Source: Mesorhizobium_B sp035998495 (GTDB lineage: Bacteria; Pseudomonadota; Alphaproteobacteria; Rhizobiales; Rhizobiaceae). Taken from it: a DNA stretch of 64,000 nucleotides. Location of the stretch: assembly GCA_035998495.1 (NCBI GenBank), contig DASYHP010000098.1, positions 52,988-116,987 of the forward strand. The letters run 5' to 3'. This document shows, piece by piece, positions 42,434 through 54,053 of this stretch. Each line of letters begins with the position of its first letter. The first letter of the stretch is position 1. Both the position numbers and the translations under genes were made by a program. Below the pieces are notes generated by a model. The model saw only the letters and a program-made list of their open reading frames with translations, was not told where the DNA came from and ran no database searches.

Positions 42434-43284
42434 TGTTTCCCGCCCCCGTCGCCAAGGCCTCCCCTGGCGCGCGTTTCGCCTATTCCGCGCTGCTGCCCCT
42501 CGCCCTCATCGTCTGGCTGCTGCCGCTGATCGGCGTGGCCGTCACCTCGGTGCGGCCTGCGGGCGACCTCGCCGCCGGCAACTATTTCGGCATCCCTTCC
42601 GGCTTCGCGGGCGTCGAGAACTATTCGGCCGTGTTCCAGAACAGCCCGATCGGCCAATACATTCTGAACTCGTTCAAGGTGACGATCCCGACCGTGATCG
42701 GCGCGGTCGCGCTGTCCTGCCTCACGGGCTTCGCGCTCGCCGTCTACCGCTTCAAGCTGAACCTGACGGTCTTCTTCCTGTTCGTGGCCGGCAATTTCAT
42801 CCCCTTCCAGATCCTGATGGTGCCCGTGCGCGACCTGACGCTGCGCGCGGGGCTCTACGACACCACGCTGGGATTGGTGCTCTTCCATGTCGCCTTCCAG
42901 ACCGGCTTCTGCACGCTCTTCATGCGCAACTTCATCAAGGCGCTGCCCTTCGCGCTGATCGAGTCGGCGCGGGTGGAGGGCGTGTCCGAGTGGAAAATCT
43001 TTCGCCACATCGTGCTTCCTCTGATGCGGCCGGCCATCGCGGCCTTGTCCGTGCTGATCTTCACCTTCGTGTGGAACGACTATTTCTGGGCCACCGTGCT
43101 CGTGCAGGGCTCTCACGCCATGCCCGTCACGGCCGGCCTCTACTCGCTCAACGGCCAGTGGATCGCCGCCTGGCATCTGGTTTCGGCGGGCTCCATCGTC
43201 GCCGCGCTCCCGCCGGTGGCGATGTTCTTTCTCATGCAGAAGCATTTCATCGCGGGCCTGACGCTCGGGGCGACCAAGGGCTGA
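42433..43284 (+). CDS. Carbohydrate ABC transporter permease (MalG type)
   Basis: A 283-residue permease with six helices and an EAA loop, I-E-S-A-R-V-E-G-V-S-E-W-K-I-F. The C-terminus Q-K-H-F-I-A-G-L-T-L-G-A-T-K-G is the classical MalG-type ending. It shares one base with the preceding gene and is followed after 27 bases by the ATPase gene. Role: second transmembrane subunit of the galactoside-type importer. Confidence 0.95.
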   Translation: MFPAPVAKASPGARFAYSALLPLALIVWLLPLIGVAVTSVRPAGDLAAGNYFGIPSGFAGVENYSAVFQNSPIGQYILNSFKVTIPTVIGAVALSCLTGFALAVYRFKLNLTVFFLFVAGNFIPFQILMVPVRDLTLRAGLYDTTLGLVLFHVAFQTGFCTLFMRNFIKALPFALIESARVEGVSEWKIFRHIVLPLMRPAIAALSVLIFTFVWNDYFWATVLVQGSHAMPVTAGLYSLNGQWIAAWHLVSAGSIVAALPPVAMFFLMQKHFIAGLTLGATKG

Positions 43285-43311
43285 CACGAACTGGAACGGG
43301 GGAGGGGTGTG

Positions 43312-44411
<1,100 letters not shown>

Positions 44412-44412
<1 letters not shown>

Positions 44413-46343
44413 TGCTGGGCGTCTGCTACTACCCCGAGCACTGGCCGGACGACTGGTGGGCTCGGGACGCGCAGCGCATGCGCGAGCTCGGCATTTCCTA
44501 TGTCCGCATCGGCGAGTTCGCCTGGTCGCGCATTGAGCCCAAGCGCGACGATTTCCGCTGGGACTGGATGGACCGCGCCATCGACGTGCTTGGCGCAGCC
44601 GACCTGAAGGTCGTGCTCGGCACGCCCACCGCGACGCCGCCCAAATGGCTCGTGGACGAGCATCCCGACATTCTTCCCTATGACGAAGAGGGTCGCGTGC
44701 GCGGCTTCGGCTCGCGTCGGCACACCACCTTCTCGTCAAAAACCTGGTGGGACGAAAGCCGCCGCATCGTCGAGCATGTCGCGCGCCGCTATGGCGAACA
44801 CGAGGCTGTCGCCGGCTGGCAGACCGACAACGAGTATGGCTGCCACGACACCGTTCTGTCCTGGGGGCCGGAAGACAGACGCGCCTTCCGCGCCTGGCTG
44901 CGCAACCGCTACCAGTCCGCCGACCAGCTCAACGAGGCCTGGGGCAGCGTGTTCTGGTCCATGGAGGTGAACGGCTTCGACGAGGTGGCGCTGCCCAACC
45001 TGACGGTGACCGAGGCCGCGCCTGCGGCGAGGCTCGACTTCCGCCGCTTCCACTCCGAACAGGTCGCGGCTTACGACCGGATGCAGCGCGACATCCTGCG
45101 GAAACACTCGCCGGGCCGGTTCGTCACCCACAACTTCATGGGCTTCTTCACCGAATTCGACCATTGGCAGGCCGCCGAAGGGCTCGACTTCGCCTCCTGG
45201 GACTCCTACCCCATCGGCTTCGTGGAGCGCTTCCCCTTTTCGGAGGAGGAGCGCGGGCGCTGGGCGCAAACCTCGCACCCCGACATCGCGCCCTTCCACC
45301 ACGATCTCTACCGCGGCGTGGGCCGCGGCAAATTCTGGGTCATGGAGCAGCAGCCCGGCCCCGTGAACTGGGCGCCCTGGAACCCGGCCCCCAAGCCCGG
45401 CATGATCCGTCTCTTCACCTGGGAGGCGCTCGCGCATGGGGCGGACGTGGTCAGCTATTTCCGCTGGCGGCAGGCGCCCTTCGCGCAGGAGCAGAACCAT
45501 GCCGGGCTGAACCTCGCCGGCCTCGACGAGCTGTCGCAGGGCGGGGTGGAGGCGCAAGCCGTGGGCCGCGAACTGACCGAGCTGGGCGAACTGCCGCCGG
45601 TCGGACAAGCGCAGGTGGCGCTGGTCTTCGACTATGAGGCGGCTTGGGTCACGGGAGTCCAGCCGCAGGGCCGCGACTTCGATTACGGCGAGCTCGCCTT
45701 CCGCTGGTATGAGGCGGCGCGGCGGCTGGGGCTCGACATCGACGTGGTCGGCCCCGGCATGAGCCTGGAGGGTTATCGCCTCGTGCTCGTCCCGTCCCTG
45801 CCCATCGTGTCTGAGGCCGCGGAGCGCGCCTTGCGCGCGGCGTCAGGCGTGGTGCTCTACGGCCCCCGCACCGGCTCGCGCGACCGCAATTTCGCGATTC
45901 CCTCAGGCCTTGCGCCCGGCCCCTTGCGCGATCTCCTGGGTTTTCGCGTGCGCGAGGTTTCCTCGCTGCGGCCCAACCTCTCGCTTGCCGTGGAAGGCAC
46001 GGTGGAGGGACACGCCATCCGCTGGCGCGACCATCTGGAAACCGAGCTGCCCCCCCTTGCTTGCTTCGCTGATGGCGGGCCGGCCTTGGTCGCCAACAGG
46101 AACCATCTCTATCTCGCCTGCTGGCCCGACGCCGCGCTTCTGGAGCGCGTGGTGGCGCTGGTCGCCGACCGAGCCGGTCTCGACACGCTGCCGGTCCCCG
46201 AAGGCGTCCGTCTCCGCCGCCGGGGCGACCTCACCTTCGCCTTCAACTATGGCGACGCGGTCTGGAATGGGCCGAAAGGCGCTGATTATCTGCTCGGCGG
46301 CCGCAAGGTCGGCCCGCAGGATCTTTCCGTGTGGCGGGGTTGA
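44412..46343 (+). CDS. Beta-galactosidase, glycoside hydrolase family 42
   Basis: A 643-residue GH42 enzyme. It starts L-G-V-C-Y-Y-P-E-H-W-P-D-D-W-W, the family opening. The acid/base Glu141 is in W-Q-T-D-N-E-Y-G and the nucleophile Glu312 in W-V-M-E-Q-Q-P-G. A trimerisation domain and a C-terminal beta domain follow. There is no signal peptide, so it hydrolyses beta-galactosides in the cytoplasm after import. It is the last gene of the AraC-controlled operon and is followed by a hairpin. Confidence 0.96.
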
Positions 46344-46362
46344 GGGGCGGCCGGAGGTGACC

Positions 46363-46385
46363 CCTTCTCCCGCAAGGGGAGAAGG
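46363..46385 (+). terminator. Hairpin after the beta-galactosidase gene
   Basis: C-C-T-T-C-T-C-C-C at 46363-46371 pairs with G-G-G-A-G-A-A-G-G at 46377-46385. The sequence is the inner hairpin of the RIME-like repeats found elsewhere in this window. It lies 20 bases after the stop and probably ends the operon. Confidence 0.6.
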
Positions 46386-46427
46386 AGGGCCGCTCACTCG
46401 CGCCCCTCGGTGCGAAGATAAGGCCGT

Positions 46428-46652
46428 CTACTCCTCCTCGTCCGGCAACTGGTTCGTCGCCGTGTCCTGCCGCTGTTCGATCTGCACGAACTTCGAATCC
46501 AGTCCGCGCTCGTCCGAATGGAGCTTCTTGTCGCGGTTGGACAAGATCTCGTTCTCGCCCACCATGTCCTTGGGCAGCGTGGTCATCGCGCCCACGCCCG
46601 CGCCTTTGCCCTGGCTCGCGGGACCCATATGCTTCTTGCTGGCGTTCGCCAT
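46428..46652 (-). CDS. Small hydrophilic hypothetical protein
   Basis: A 74-residue, highly charged protein without hydrophobic core, likely disordered (K-D-M-V-G-E-N-E-I-L-S-N-R-D-K-K at its centre, acidic tail P-D-E-E-E). It lies 27 bases downstream of another small disordered protein gene in the same direction. Coding is supported by a G-G-A-G site and by codon pattern. No function is known to me; stress-related small proteins of this kind are common in Hyphomicrobiales. Confidence 0.65.
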   Translation of the reverse strand: MANASKKHMGPASQGKGAGVGAMTTLPKDMVGENEILSNRDKKLHSDERGLDSKFVQIEQRQDTATNQLPDEEE

Positions 46653-46679
46653 TCCTGATGCTCCTGTGAACCCGACGGC

Positions 46680-46868
46680 TCAGCGGTCCTGCTGATAGCC
46701 CTGATGCGTGGTGTTGATCCGGGAATTGCCTTCCTCGGCCTGCTTGCTCGTGTCGTGGTCCGGCCCGCGGCCCTGGCCGTGCATCGGGTTGATGTCCGCG
46801 CGCTTGTCGTCGCCCGTGCCTTTAGGGCTCCGGTTCTCGGGGGGGACGGGGGGTGCCTTGCTGCTCAT
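46680..46868 (-). CDS. Small hydrophilic hypothetical protein
   Basis: A 62-residue protein rich in Pro, Gly, Asp and Lys (G-T-G-D-D-K-R-A-D-I-N-P-M-H-G-Q-G). The ATG at 46868 follows G-G-G-A-G. An upstream extension of the frame is not protein-like. It is probably intrinsically disordered and co-transcribed with the 74-residue gene downstream. The function is unknown. Confidence 0.6.
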   Translation of the reverse strand: MSSKAPPVPPENRSPKGTGDDKRADINPMHGQGRGPDHDTSKQAEEGNSRINTTHQGYQQDR

Positions 46869-47225
46869 GAGAGAGCTCCCTGAAACTCGCTTGGGTGGGG
46901 CAAACACGGGGGGTGCGCTTTGGGTTCCGCTTCCGGCGATCAAGCTTGGCTGGCGTCTTGTTGAAGGCCGCCGCGGAACGGGGTGCTGCTGTCCGTGCGC
47001 CTGAGCGTCGGCGACGCCGGGCTAAAATGCCGGCTTGACGGGTGCGCCCCAAAAATGGAATAAATGTTTCAAAGCGGTGCGTAGTTGGTCGTTTTGTTCC
47101 GTTGCTCGCCGCGGGAGGAGCGGTTCGCGGGACTGTGCGGGCCGTGAGGCTTGGAATCGGCGCTTCCCGCCCGGAAGCGTCCGGCAAAACGCGGTGCCGC
47201 CGGACACCACTGTGGAGGAAAACCG
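46869..47225. promoter_or_regulatory. Divergent intergenic region upstream of the inositol importer
   Basis: This 357-base gap has no supported ORF. It is locally A+T-richer around 47050-47080, where an IolR-like site lies. The binding-protein Shine-Dalgarno G-G-A-G-G is at its right end. It probably holds the importer promoter and the promoter of the small leftward genes. Confidence 0.55.
47057..47070. promoter_or_regulatory. IolR-like site (GGAA-N6-TTTC) upstream of the inositol importer
   Basis: GGAATAAATGTTTC differs by one base from GGAA-N6-TTCC, and flanking T and A extend the symmetry. It is 156 bases before the binding-protein start in the most A+T-rich part of the gap. It links importer control to the IolR gene 17 kb away. 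Confidence 0.55.
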
Positions 47226-48170
47226 ATGTTGAAGAAGCTTCTGCTGGGCACGGCGGTCGCCGTCCTGATGACGAATGCGGCGCGCGCCGAAACGATCGGC
47301 GTGTCCATGGCGCTGTTCGACGACAACTTCCTGACCGTGCTGCGCAACGGCATGCAGGACTATGCCGGCACGCTGGAAGGCGTCGAGCTGCAGGTGGAGG
47401 ACGCCCAGAACGACGTCGCCAAGCAGCAGAGCCAGATCCAGAACTTCATCGCCTCGGGCGTGGACGCCATCATCGTCAACCCCGTGGACACCGACGCCAC
47501 GGCGGCCATGTCCAAGCTCGCGGCCGATGCCAACATTCCCCTGGTCTACGTGAACCGCGAGCCGGTCAACGTGGACGAGCTCCCCGACAACCAAGCTTTC
47601 GTCGCCTCGAACGAGGTGGAATCGGGCACGCTCGAAACGCAGGAGGTTTGCCGCCTTCTCAAGGAAGCCGGCAAGACCGAGGCCAACATCGTCGTCATGA
47701 TGGGCGAGCTGTCCAACCAGGCCGCGCGCCAGCGCACCCAGGATGTGCATGACGTGATCGCCACGCCCGAATGCGCCTTCATGAAGATCGCCGAGGAGCA
47801 GACCGCCAACTGGTCGCGCCAGCAAGGCGCCGACCTCATGGCGAACTGGCTGTCGGCGGGCCTCGAATTCGACGCCGTCGTGTCCAACAACGACGAGATG
47901 GCATTGGGCGCCATCCAGGCGCTCAAGGCCGCGGGCCGGGCCATGGACGACGTGATCGTGGCGGGCGTCGACGCGACGGCCGACGCGCTGGCGGCCATGG
48001 AAGCCGGCGATCTCGACGTCACCGTGTTTCAGGACGCGGCCGGCCAGGGCAAGGGGGCGCTCGACGCGGCGCTCAAGCTCGCCAAGGGCGAAAGCGTGGA
48101 TCAGAAGGTCTACATCCCCTTCCAGCTCGTGACGCCCGCGAACCTCAGCGAGTTCCAGGGCAAGAACTGA
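47226..48170 (+). CDS. Sugar ABC transporter substrate-binding protein, probably myo-inositol
   Basis: A 314-residue ribose/inositol-class (family 4B) periplasmic binding protein. A signal peptide M-L-K-K-L-L-L-G-T-A-V-A-V-L is cleaved after A-R-A. Q-N-F-I-A-S-G-V-D-A-I-I-V-N-P-V and F-D-A-V-V-S-N-N-D-E-M-A-L-G are the conserved binding-cleft segments. It is followed by an RbsA-type ATPase, an RbsC-type permease and idhA, as in known inositol importers (IbpA-IatA-IatP). Inositol specificity is an inference from this context. Confidence 0.92.
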   Translation: MLKKLLLGTAVAVLMTNAARAETIGVSMALFDDNFLTVLRNGMQDYAGTLEGVELQVEDAQNDVAKQQSQIQNFIASGVDAIIVNPVDTDATAAMSKLAADANIPLVYVNREPVNVDELPDNQAFVASNEVESGTLETQEVCRLLKEAGKTEANIVVMMGELSNQAARQRTQDVHDVIATPECAFMKIAEEQTANWSRQQGADLMANWLSAGLEFDAVVSNNDEMALGAIQALKAAGRAMDDVIVAGVDATADALAAMEAGDLDVTVFQDAAGQGKGALDAALKLAKGESVDQKVYIPFQLVTPANLSEFQGKN

Positions 48171-48181
48171 CGGTTCTTCGT

Positions 48182-48205
48182 GGGGGAGCGCTCCGGCGCT
48201 CCCCC
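48182..48205 (+). terminator. Intercistronic stem-loop after the binding-protein gene
   Basis: Perfect 9-base arms (48182-48190, 48197-48205) enclose C-T-C-C-G-G, 11 bases after the stop. No T-run follows. As in the other two importer operons here, it probably limits read-through to the ATPase gene or stabilises the binding-protein message. Confidence 0.65.
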
Positions 48206-48233
48206 GTCCCTCTTCCGGCGCGGGAGGCGCGCG

Positions 48234-49772
<1,539 letters not shown>

Positions 49773-49802
49773 AAACGCGGCGCGCTCCGGGAGGATTTTC
49801 GT

Positions 49803-50834
49803 ATGGCGACCACCACGCACACCACCGAAACCCATCCGCTGGCCACGGCCACGCGGGCGCGGCGCCGCCGGCTGCCGCCCGAGGTCAACATCCTGCTCGT
49901 GCTCCTGGGCATCGCGCTGATCTTCGAGGTGCTGGGCTGGTTCGTGATCGGCCAGAGCTTCCTGGGCAACGGGCAGCGCCTCACCATCATGATCCTGCAG
50001 GTGTCGGTGATCGGCATCATCGCGGTGGGCGTCACGCAGGTCATCATCACCGGGGGCATCGACCTGTCCTCGGGCTCGGTGGTGGGCGCGGCCGCCATGA
50101 TCCTCGCGAGCTTCGCCCAGGCCTCCACCTGGTCGCGCGCGCTCTATCCCGCGCTGACCGACCTGCCGGCCTTCGTGCCGGTGCTGATCGGCCTGGGGAT
50201 CGGGCTCCTGGCCGGCGTCATCAACGGCGCGCTGATCGCCTACACCAAGATCCCGCCCTTCATCGCCACGCTCGGCATGATGGTGTCGGCGCGGGGCGTG
50301 GCGAAATGGTACACCAAGGGCCAGCCGGTTTCGGGCCTGACCGAAGAGTTCAACGCCATCGGTTCGGGCATCTGGCCGGTGCTGATCTTTCTCGCCGTGG
50401 CGGCGATCTTCCACGTCGCGCTGCGCTACACGCGCTACGGCAAGTTCACCTATGCGATCGGCGCCAACGCGCAGGCCGCGCGCGTGTCCGGCATCGACAT
50501 CGAGCGGCACCTCATCAAGGTCTATGCCATCGCGGGGCTGCTTTCGGGCCTGGCCGCCGTCGTCACGGTGGCGCGCGTCAACACCGCCCAGGCCGGCATG
50601 GGCGTGATGTACGAGCTCGACGCCATCGCGGCCTCGGTGATCGGCGGCGCGTCGCTGGCCGGCGGCGTGGGGCGCATCACGGGCACGGTCATCGGCACCA
50701 TCATCCTGGGCGTGATGACCTCCGGCTTCACCTTCTTGAGGGTGGACGCCTATTACCAGGAGGTCATCAAGGGCATGATCATCGTGGCCGCCGTGGTGGC
50801 GGACGTGTACCGCCAGAAGAAGCGGCGCAAGTAG
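49803..50834 (+). CDS. Sugar ABC transporter permease (RbsC/IatP type)
   Basis: A 343-residue permease with eight to ten hydrophobic helices. The conserved stretch I-I-T-G-G-I-D-L-S-S-G-S-V is the branched-chain/ribose permease signature, and A-I-G-A-N-A-Q-A-A-R-V-S-G-I marks the cytoplasmic coupling loop. G-G-G-A-G-G precedes the ATG at 49803. It lies 30 bases after the ATPase gene and 85 bases before idhA. Confidence 0.95.
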   Translation: MATTTHTTETHPLATATRARRRRLPPEVNILLVLLGIALIFEVLGWFVIGQSFLGNGQRLTIMILQVSVIGIIAVGVTQVIITGGIDLSSGSVVGAAAMILASFAQASTWSRALYPALTDLPAFVPVLIGLGIGLLAGVINGALIAYTKIPPFIATLGMMVSARGVAKWYTKGQPVSGLTEEFNAIGSGIWPVLIFLAVAAIFHVALRYTRYGKFTYAIGANAQAARVSGIDIERHLIKVYAIAGLLSGLAAVVTVARVNTAQAGMGVMYELDAIAASVIGGASLAGGVGRITGTVIGTIILGVMTSGFTFLRVDAYYQEVIKGMIIVAAVVADVYRQKKRRK

Positions 50835-50919
50835 CGCAAGCCCCTCAAGGGAAGAGGCGGCGAAGGGCGGCGAAGCCCCGCCCCGCCCCGGCTCGTTGCA
50901 GACAAGGAAAGGTTCTCAC

Positions 50920-51921
50920 ATGACGGTTCGCTTCGGCCTGCTCGGCGCGGGACGCATCGGAAAGGTCCATGCCCGCGCGGTGGCGTCAAACCCCGACGCC
51001 CGCCTCGTGGCGGTGGCCGACGCCTTCGACAAACCCGCGCAGGAATTGGCCCAGGCCTATGATGCCGAGGTCCGGAGCATCGAGGCCGTCGAGGGCGCCG
51101 ACGACGTGGACGCCGTCATCGTCTGCACACCGACCGACACCCATGCCGACCTGATCGAACGCTTCGCCCGCGCGGGAAAAGCCATCTTCTGCGAGAAGCC
51201 CATCGACCTCGACGTCGATCGCGTGAAGGCCTGCCTCGGGGTGGTGGAGGAGACCGGGGCCACGCTCATGGTCGGCTTCAACCGCCGCTTCGACCCGCAT
51301 TTCGCCGCCGTCCGCAAGGCGATCGACGAAGGCGCGATCGGCGCGGTCGAGATGGTGTCCATCACCTCGCGCGACCCTGGGCCCCCGCCCTACGACTATA
51401 TCCCGCGTTCGGGCGGCATCTTTCGCGACATGACCATCCACGACTTCGACATGGCGCGCTTCCTGTTGGGCGAGGAGCCCGTCTCGGTGTCGGCGCATGC
51501 GGCCGTGCTCGTGGACGAGAAGATCGGGAGCTTGGGCGACTTCGACAGCGCCAGCGTGATCCTGGAGACGGCGGGCGGCAAGCAGTGCCTGATCTCCAAT
51601 TCGCGCCGGGCGTCCTACGGCTACGACCAGCGCATCGAGGTGCATGGCTCCAGGGGCATGGTGGCGGCCGAGAACCAACGCCCCGTCTCGATCGAGGTGG
51701 CGACCGAGATCGGCTATCTGCGCCCGCCGCTGCACGACTTCTTCATGACGCGATACACGGAAGCCTATGGCGCGGAGATCGCGACCTTCATCCAGGCCAT
51801 GAAGGAGGGCGGGGTGCCCTCGCCCTCGGGCGAGGACGGGCTCAAGGCGCTGGTCCTGGCCGAGGCGGCCTTGCGCGCGGCCAAGGAGGGCTGCCGCGTG
51901 ACGCTCGACGGCCAAGCGTAA
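50920..51921 (+). CDS. idhA: myo-inositol 2-dehydrogenase
   Basis: A 333-residue Gfo/Idh/MocA enzyme. F-G-L-L-G-A-G-R-I-G-K-V-H-A is the NAD site, F-C-E-K-P-I-D-L-D the E-K-P motif, and F-R-D-M-T-I-H-D-F-D-M-A-R the catalytic block with Asp and His. Its whole sequence follows rhizobial IdhA/IolG closely by my recollection, including P-P-L-H-D-F-F-M-T-R-Y. It oxidises myo-inositol to scyllo-inosose, the substrate of IolE. It is encoded after the inositol-type importer, which supports both assignments. Confidence 0.94.
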   Translation: MTVRFGLLGAGRIGKVHARAVASNPDARLVAVADAFDKPAQELAQAYDAEVRSIEAVEGADDVDAVIVCTPTDTHADLIERFARAGKAIFCEKPIDLDVDRVKACLGVVEETGATLMVGFNRRFDPHFAAVRKAIDEGAIGAVEMVSITSRDPGPPPYDYIPRSGGIFRDMTIHDFDMARFLLGEEPVSVSAHAAVLVDEKIGSLGDFDSASVILETAGGKQCLISNSRRASYGYDQRIEVHGSRGMVAAENQRPVSIEVATEIGYLRPPLHDFFMTRYTEAYGAEIATFIQAMKEGGVPSPSGEDGLKALVLAEAALRAAKEGCRVTLDGQA

Positions 51922-51990
51922 GCTCGGCGGGCGCAGGCCTCGCGGACGGATTCGGGCAGTGAAACAGAGGTGAGGGGTGTGGGGTCTTTC

Positions 51991-52782
51991 ATGGACATGA
52001 ACACGCGCAACGCGAACACGCGCGCGCTGGTGACGGGCGGCGCGCAGGGCATCGGCTTCGCGATCGCAAGCCAACTCGTGGCGGAAGGCTGCCGGGCCGT
52101 CGCGCTGGTGGGGCGCTCGGTGGAGAAGGGGGAGCGCGCGGCCGCCACCCTTTCGGAAAAGGGGGCGGAGGCCATTTTCATCTCGGCCGATGTGTCCGAC
52201 CCGGCGCAGGCCACCCGCGCCGCCGAAGAGGCGGGAGAACGGTTCGGGGCGATCAACGGCCTCGTCAACGCCGCAGCGACCTCCGCCCGCGGCTCGCTGG
52301 TCGAGACCACGCCCGAACTCTTCGACTTCCTCTTCGACACCAACGTCAAGGGGCCGTTCTTCCTGATGCAGGCGGTGGTGAAGCGGCTCTTGGCCGAGAA
52401 CCAGCCCGGCTCGATCGTCAACGTCTTGTCGATGTCGGCCCATGCCGGGCAGGGCTTCCTCACGTCCTATTCCGCGAGCAAGGGGGCGCTGGCGACGCTG
52501 ACCAAGAACGTCGCCAACGCCTACCGGAAGAACCGCATCCGGGCCAACGCCGTGCTGCCGGGCTGGATGGACACGGAGGGCGAAGACCTCGTGCAGAAGA
52601 AATTCCACGACGCGCCGGACGACTGGCTGCAAAAGGCCGAGGCGGCCCAGCCCATGGGCCAGCTCGTGAAGCCGCGCCAGCTCGCGCCGCTCGTCACCTA
52701 CATGCTCTCGCCCCAGTCCGGCGTGATGACCGGCGCGCTGGTGGATTACGACCAGAACGTTTCGGGGGCGTATGGGGAGTAG
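51991..52782 (+). CDS. Short-chain dehydrogenase/reductase
   Basis: A 263-residue classical SDR. The NAD(P) site is T-G-G-A-Q-G-I-G-F, and the structural N-A-A and catalytic Ser, Y-S-A-S-K (Tyr and Lys) are present. G-W-M-D-T-E-G-E-D follows in the substrate loop. The ATG at 51991 gives a normal N-terminus; a GTG at 51970 is less likely. It lies 69 bases after idhA, on the same strand. It may oxidise another inositol isomer or act on a keto-inositol; this is inferred from context. Confidence 0.9.
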   Translation: MDMNTRNANTRALVTGGAQGIGFAIASQLVAEGCRAVALVGRSVEKGERAAATLSEKGAEAIFISADVSDPAQATRAAEEAGERFGAINGLVNAAATSARGSLVETTPELFDFLFDTNVKGPFFLMQAVVKRLLAENQPGSIVNVLSMSAHAGQGFLTSYSASKGALATLTKNVANAYRKNRIRANAVLPGWMDTEGEDLVQKKFHDAPDDWLQKAEAAQPMGQLVKPRQLAPLVTYMLSPQSGVMTGALVDYDQNVSGAYGE

Positions 52783-52795
52783 GGCGCGCCCGGAC

Positions 52796-52884
52796 CGCCC
52801 CTCACCATCTCGACCCTGCGCCTGCACGCCGGGGCGATCCACCTCTCCCGGCGGGGAGCGGAACTGCGGCAGCAAGGCTCGCGC
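52796..52884. repeat. Degenerate palindromic intergenic repeat
   Basis: The gap between the convergent SDR and secreted-protein genes carries C-C-A-C-C-T-C-T-C-C-C / G-G-G-G-A-G style segments and G-G-A-A-C-T-G-C-G-G-C, shared with the repeat at 25380. It appears to be a decayed copy of the same family and may act as a terminator. Confidence 0.5.
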
Positions 52885-53283
52885 CTACTCCCCCTCTCCC
52901 GGTTCGCATTGGCCCGCCAAGTGCCCGATCTCGTCCGACACGGCCGCGAATGAGCGGCGGTCGGGGTTGAGCGCGCCCGTCACCTCGAAAGGCTCTGCGG
53001 GACCGCCCAGCCGGAACGCCAGATAATCCCGATCATCCAACCGGCCCTTGAGCGCGAGGCTCGACAAGCCGGCTTCCGTGCACATCGTGCCCCGACAAAA
53101 GGAGCCGGTCCTCGCCCCGAAGTTCAGCGAAAGCTCGGCCGGCTGGGCGAAGTCCTCGCAAGCCTGGCCGCAGGCGAACACGACCTCCACGCGGCACAGC
53201 AGGACGACGCCTTCCGTCTGACCGGCGGCAAGAGCCGGCGCCGCGAGGGCGAGCGCACAAAGGGCAGGCAGGGCGCGCCGCAT
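52885..53283 (-). CDS. Hypothetical secreted Cys-containing protein
   Basis: A 132-residue protein with signal peptide M-R-R-A-L-P-A-L-C-A-L-A-L-A-A and cleavage near A-L-A-A. The mature part holds seven Cys (for example V-F-A-C-G-Q-A-C-E and S-F-C-R-G-T-M-C-T), so disulfides and a periplasmic location are likely. The start is two bases after the muralytic-enzyme stop upstream, so both are on one transcript. I do not recognise the family. An inhibitor of, or partner for, that enzyme is possible but unproven. Confidence 0.72.
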   Translation of the reverse strand: MRRALPALCALALAAPALAAGQTEGVVLLCRVEVVFACGQACEDFAQPAELSLNFGARTGSFCRGTMCTEAGLSSLALKGRLDDRDYLAFRLGGPAEPFEVTGALNPDRRSFAAVSDEIGHLAGQCEPGEGE

Positions 53284-53285
53284 TC

Positions 53286-53903
53286 TCACACCGTGTAGCT
53301 GATGCCGGCGTAATACTGCTTGGCGTAGCTGGCGACGAGGTCGGCCCGTTCCAGGCCGTTGATGATCTGCCTGGCGTTGCGCCATTGCTCCTTGGTCGGG
53401 CTGAACCGATCCGCCAGCGAAATTTCCGTGAACAGCCCCTGGCGCATTCCCGTGAACATGATCTCGAGCGCCACGGCCGGCTGCATGGCCACGGTGGGAT
53501 CGGTGGTGAGGTCGATCCCGATGGCCGTGGCGAGCTTCTGGTAGTTGCTCTTGTGAGTGAGCTGCACATAGCCGCGGCCGAGCCAGGACTTGCCCTGCGC
53601 GTCGAGCTGCCAGTAGGGCTTCTTCACCCAAGTGAGCTTCCCCGCCTGGAACGCCTTGTTCAGCCGGCTGATCGCCGAAGCGTCCGAGCTGGCGAAGGTT
53701 TCGCGAACGGGCTGCATGGTCCGGCCCGTCTCGTGGTGGACCGTCCCGAGCATATAAGCGAGCCACCGATCGTCAGCCTGCGGCGATTGCGCCTCCCATT
53801 TGTCCAGGATGCCGGTCAGCCCACTCACCTGCGGCGCGGACAGCTTCCCATCGAACAGATGCAGCCTGGCGTGATTGAAGAAGAAATTGCGATTGATGGC
53901 CAC
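53286..53903 (-). CDS. GH19/chitinase-like lysozyme (endolysin type)
   Basis: A 205-residue single-domain muralytic enzyme. Y-M-L-G-T-V-H-H-E-T-G with the putative catalytic Glu and W-L-G-R-G-Y-V-Q-L-T-H-K-S-N-Y are characteristic of phage-type GH19 lysozymes. It starts with GTG at 53903 after G-G-G-G-A-G-G. There is no signal peptide, as in phage endolysins, so release may need another route. No phage genes surround it, suggesting a domesticated or isolated gene. It is coupled to a secreted Cys-rich protein gene. Confidence 0.85.
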   Translation of the reverse strand: MAINRNFFFNHARLHLFDGKLSAPQVSGLTGILDKWEAQSPQADDRWLAYMLGTVHHETGRTMQPVRETFASSDASAISRLNKAFQAGKLTWVKKPYWQLDAQGKSWLGRGYVQLTHKSNYQKLATAIGIDLTTDPTVAMQPAVALEIMFTGMRQGLFTEISLADRFSPTKEQWRNARQIINGLERADLVASYAKQYYAGISYTV

Positions 53904-54053
53904 TCCCGTGCCTCCCCTTGCTTCCCCAGCGGCAAGTTTGTAGCACAAACTGCAGGGAATGCAACCATGAGGGGCATGAAATCTCGATGATGCAACCAGA
54001 GCGGCATCAGGCCTGGTTGGTGTCACACGGCGGCAGATCAGGAGCTCTCGGGA

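Noticed and set aside
47153..47175. A second IolR site before the inositol importer (GGAA followed by TTCC).
   Set aside because: The spacing is seven bases rather than six, so it does not fit the motif; the site at 47057 is a better candidate.
53286..53903. Prophage remnant suggested by the endolysin-like gene.
   Set aside because: No holin, structural, integrase or attachment-site signals occur in the flanks; neighbouring genes are ordinary chromosomal genes.
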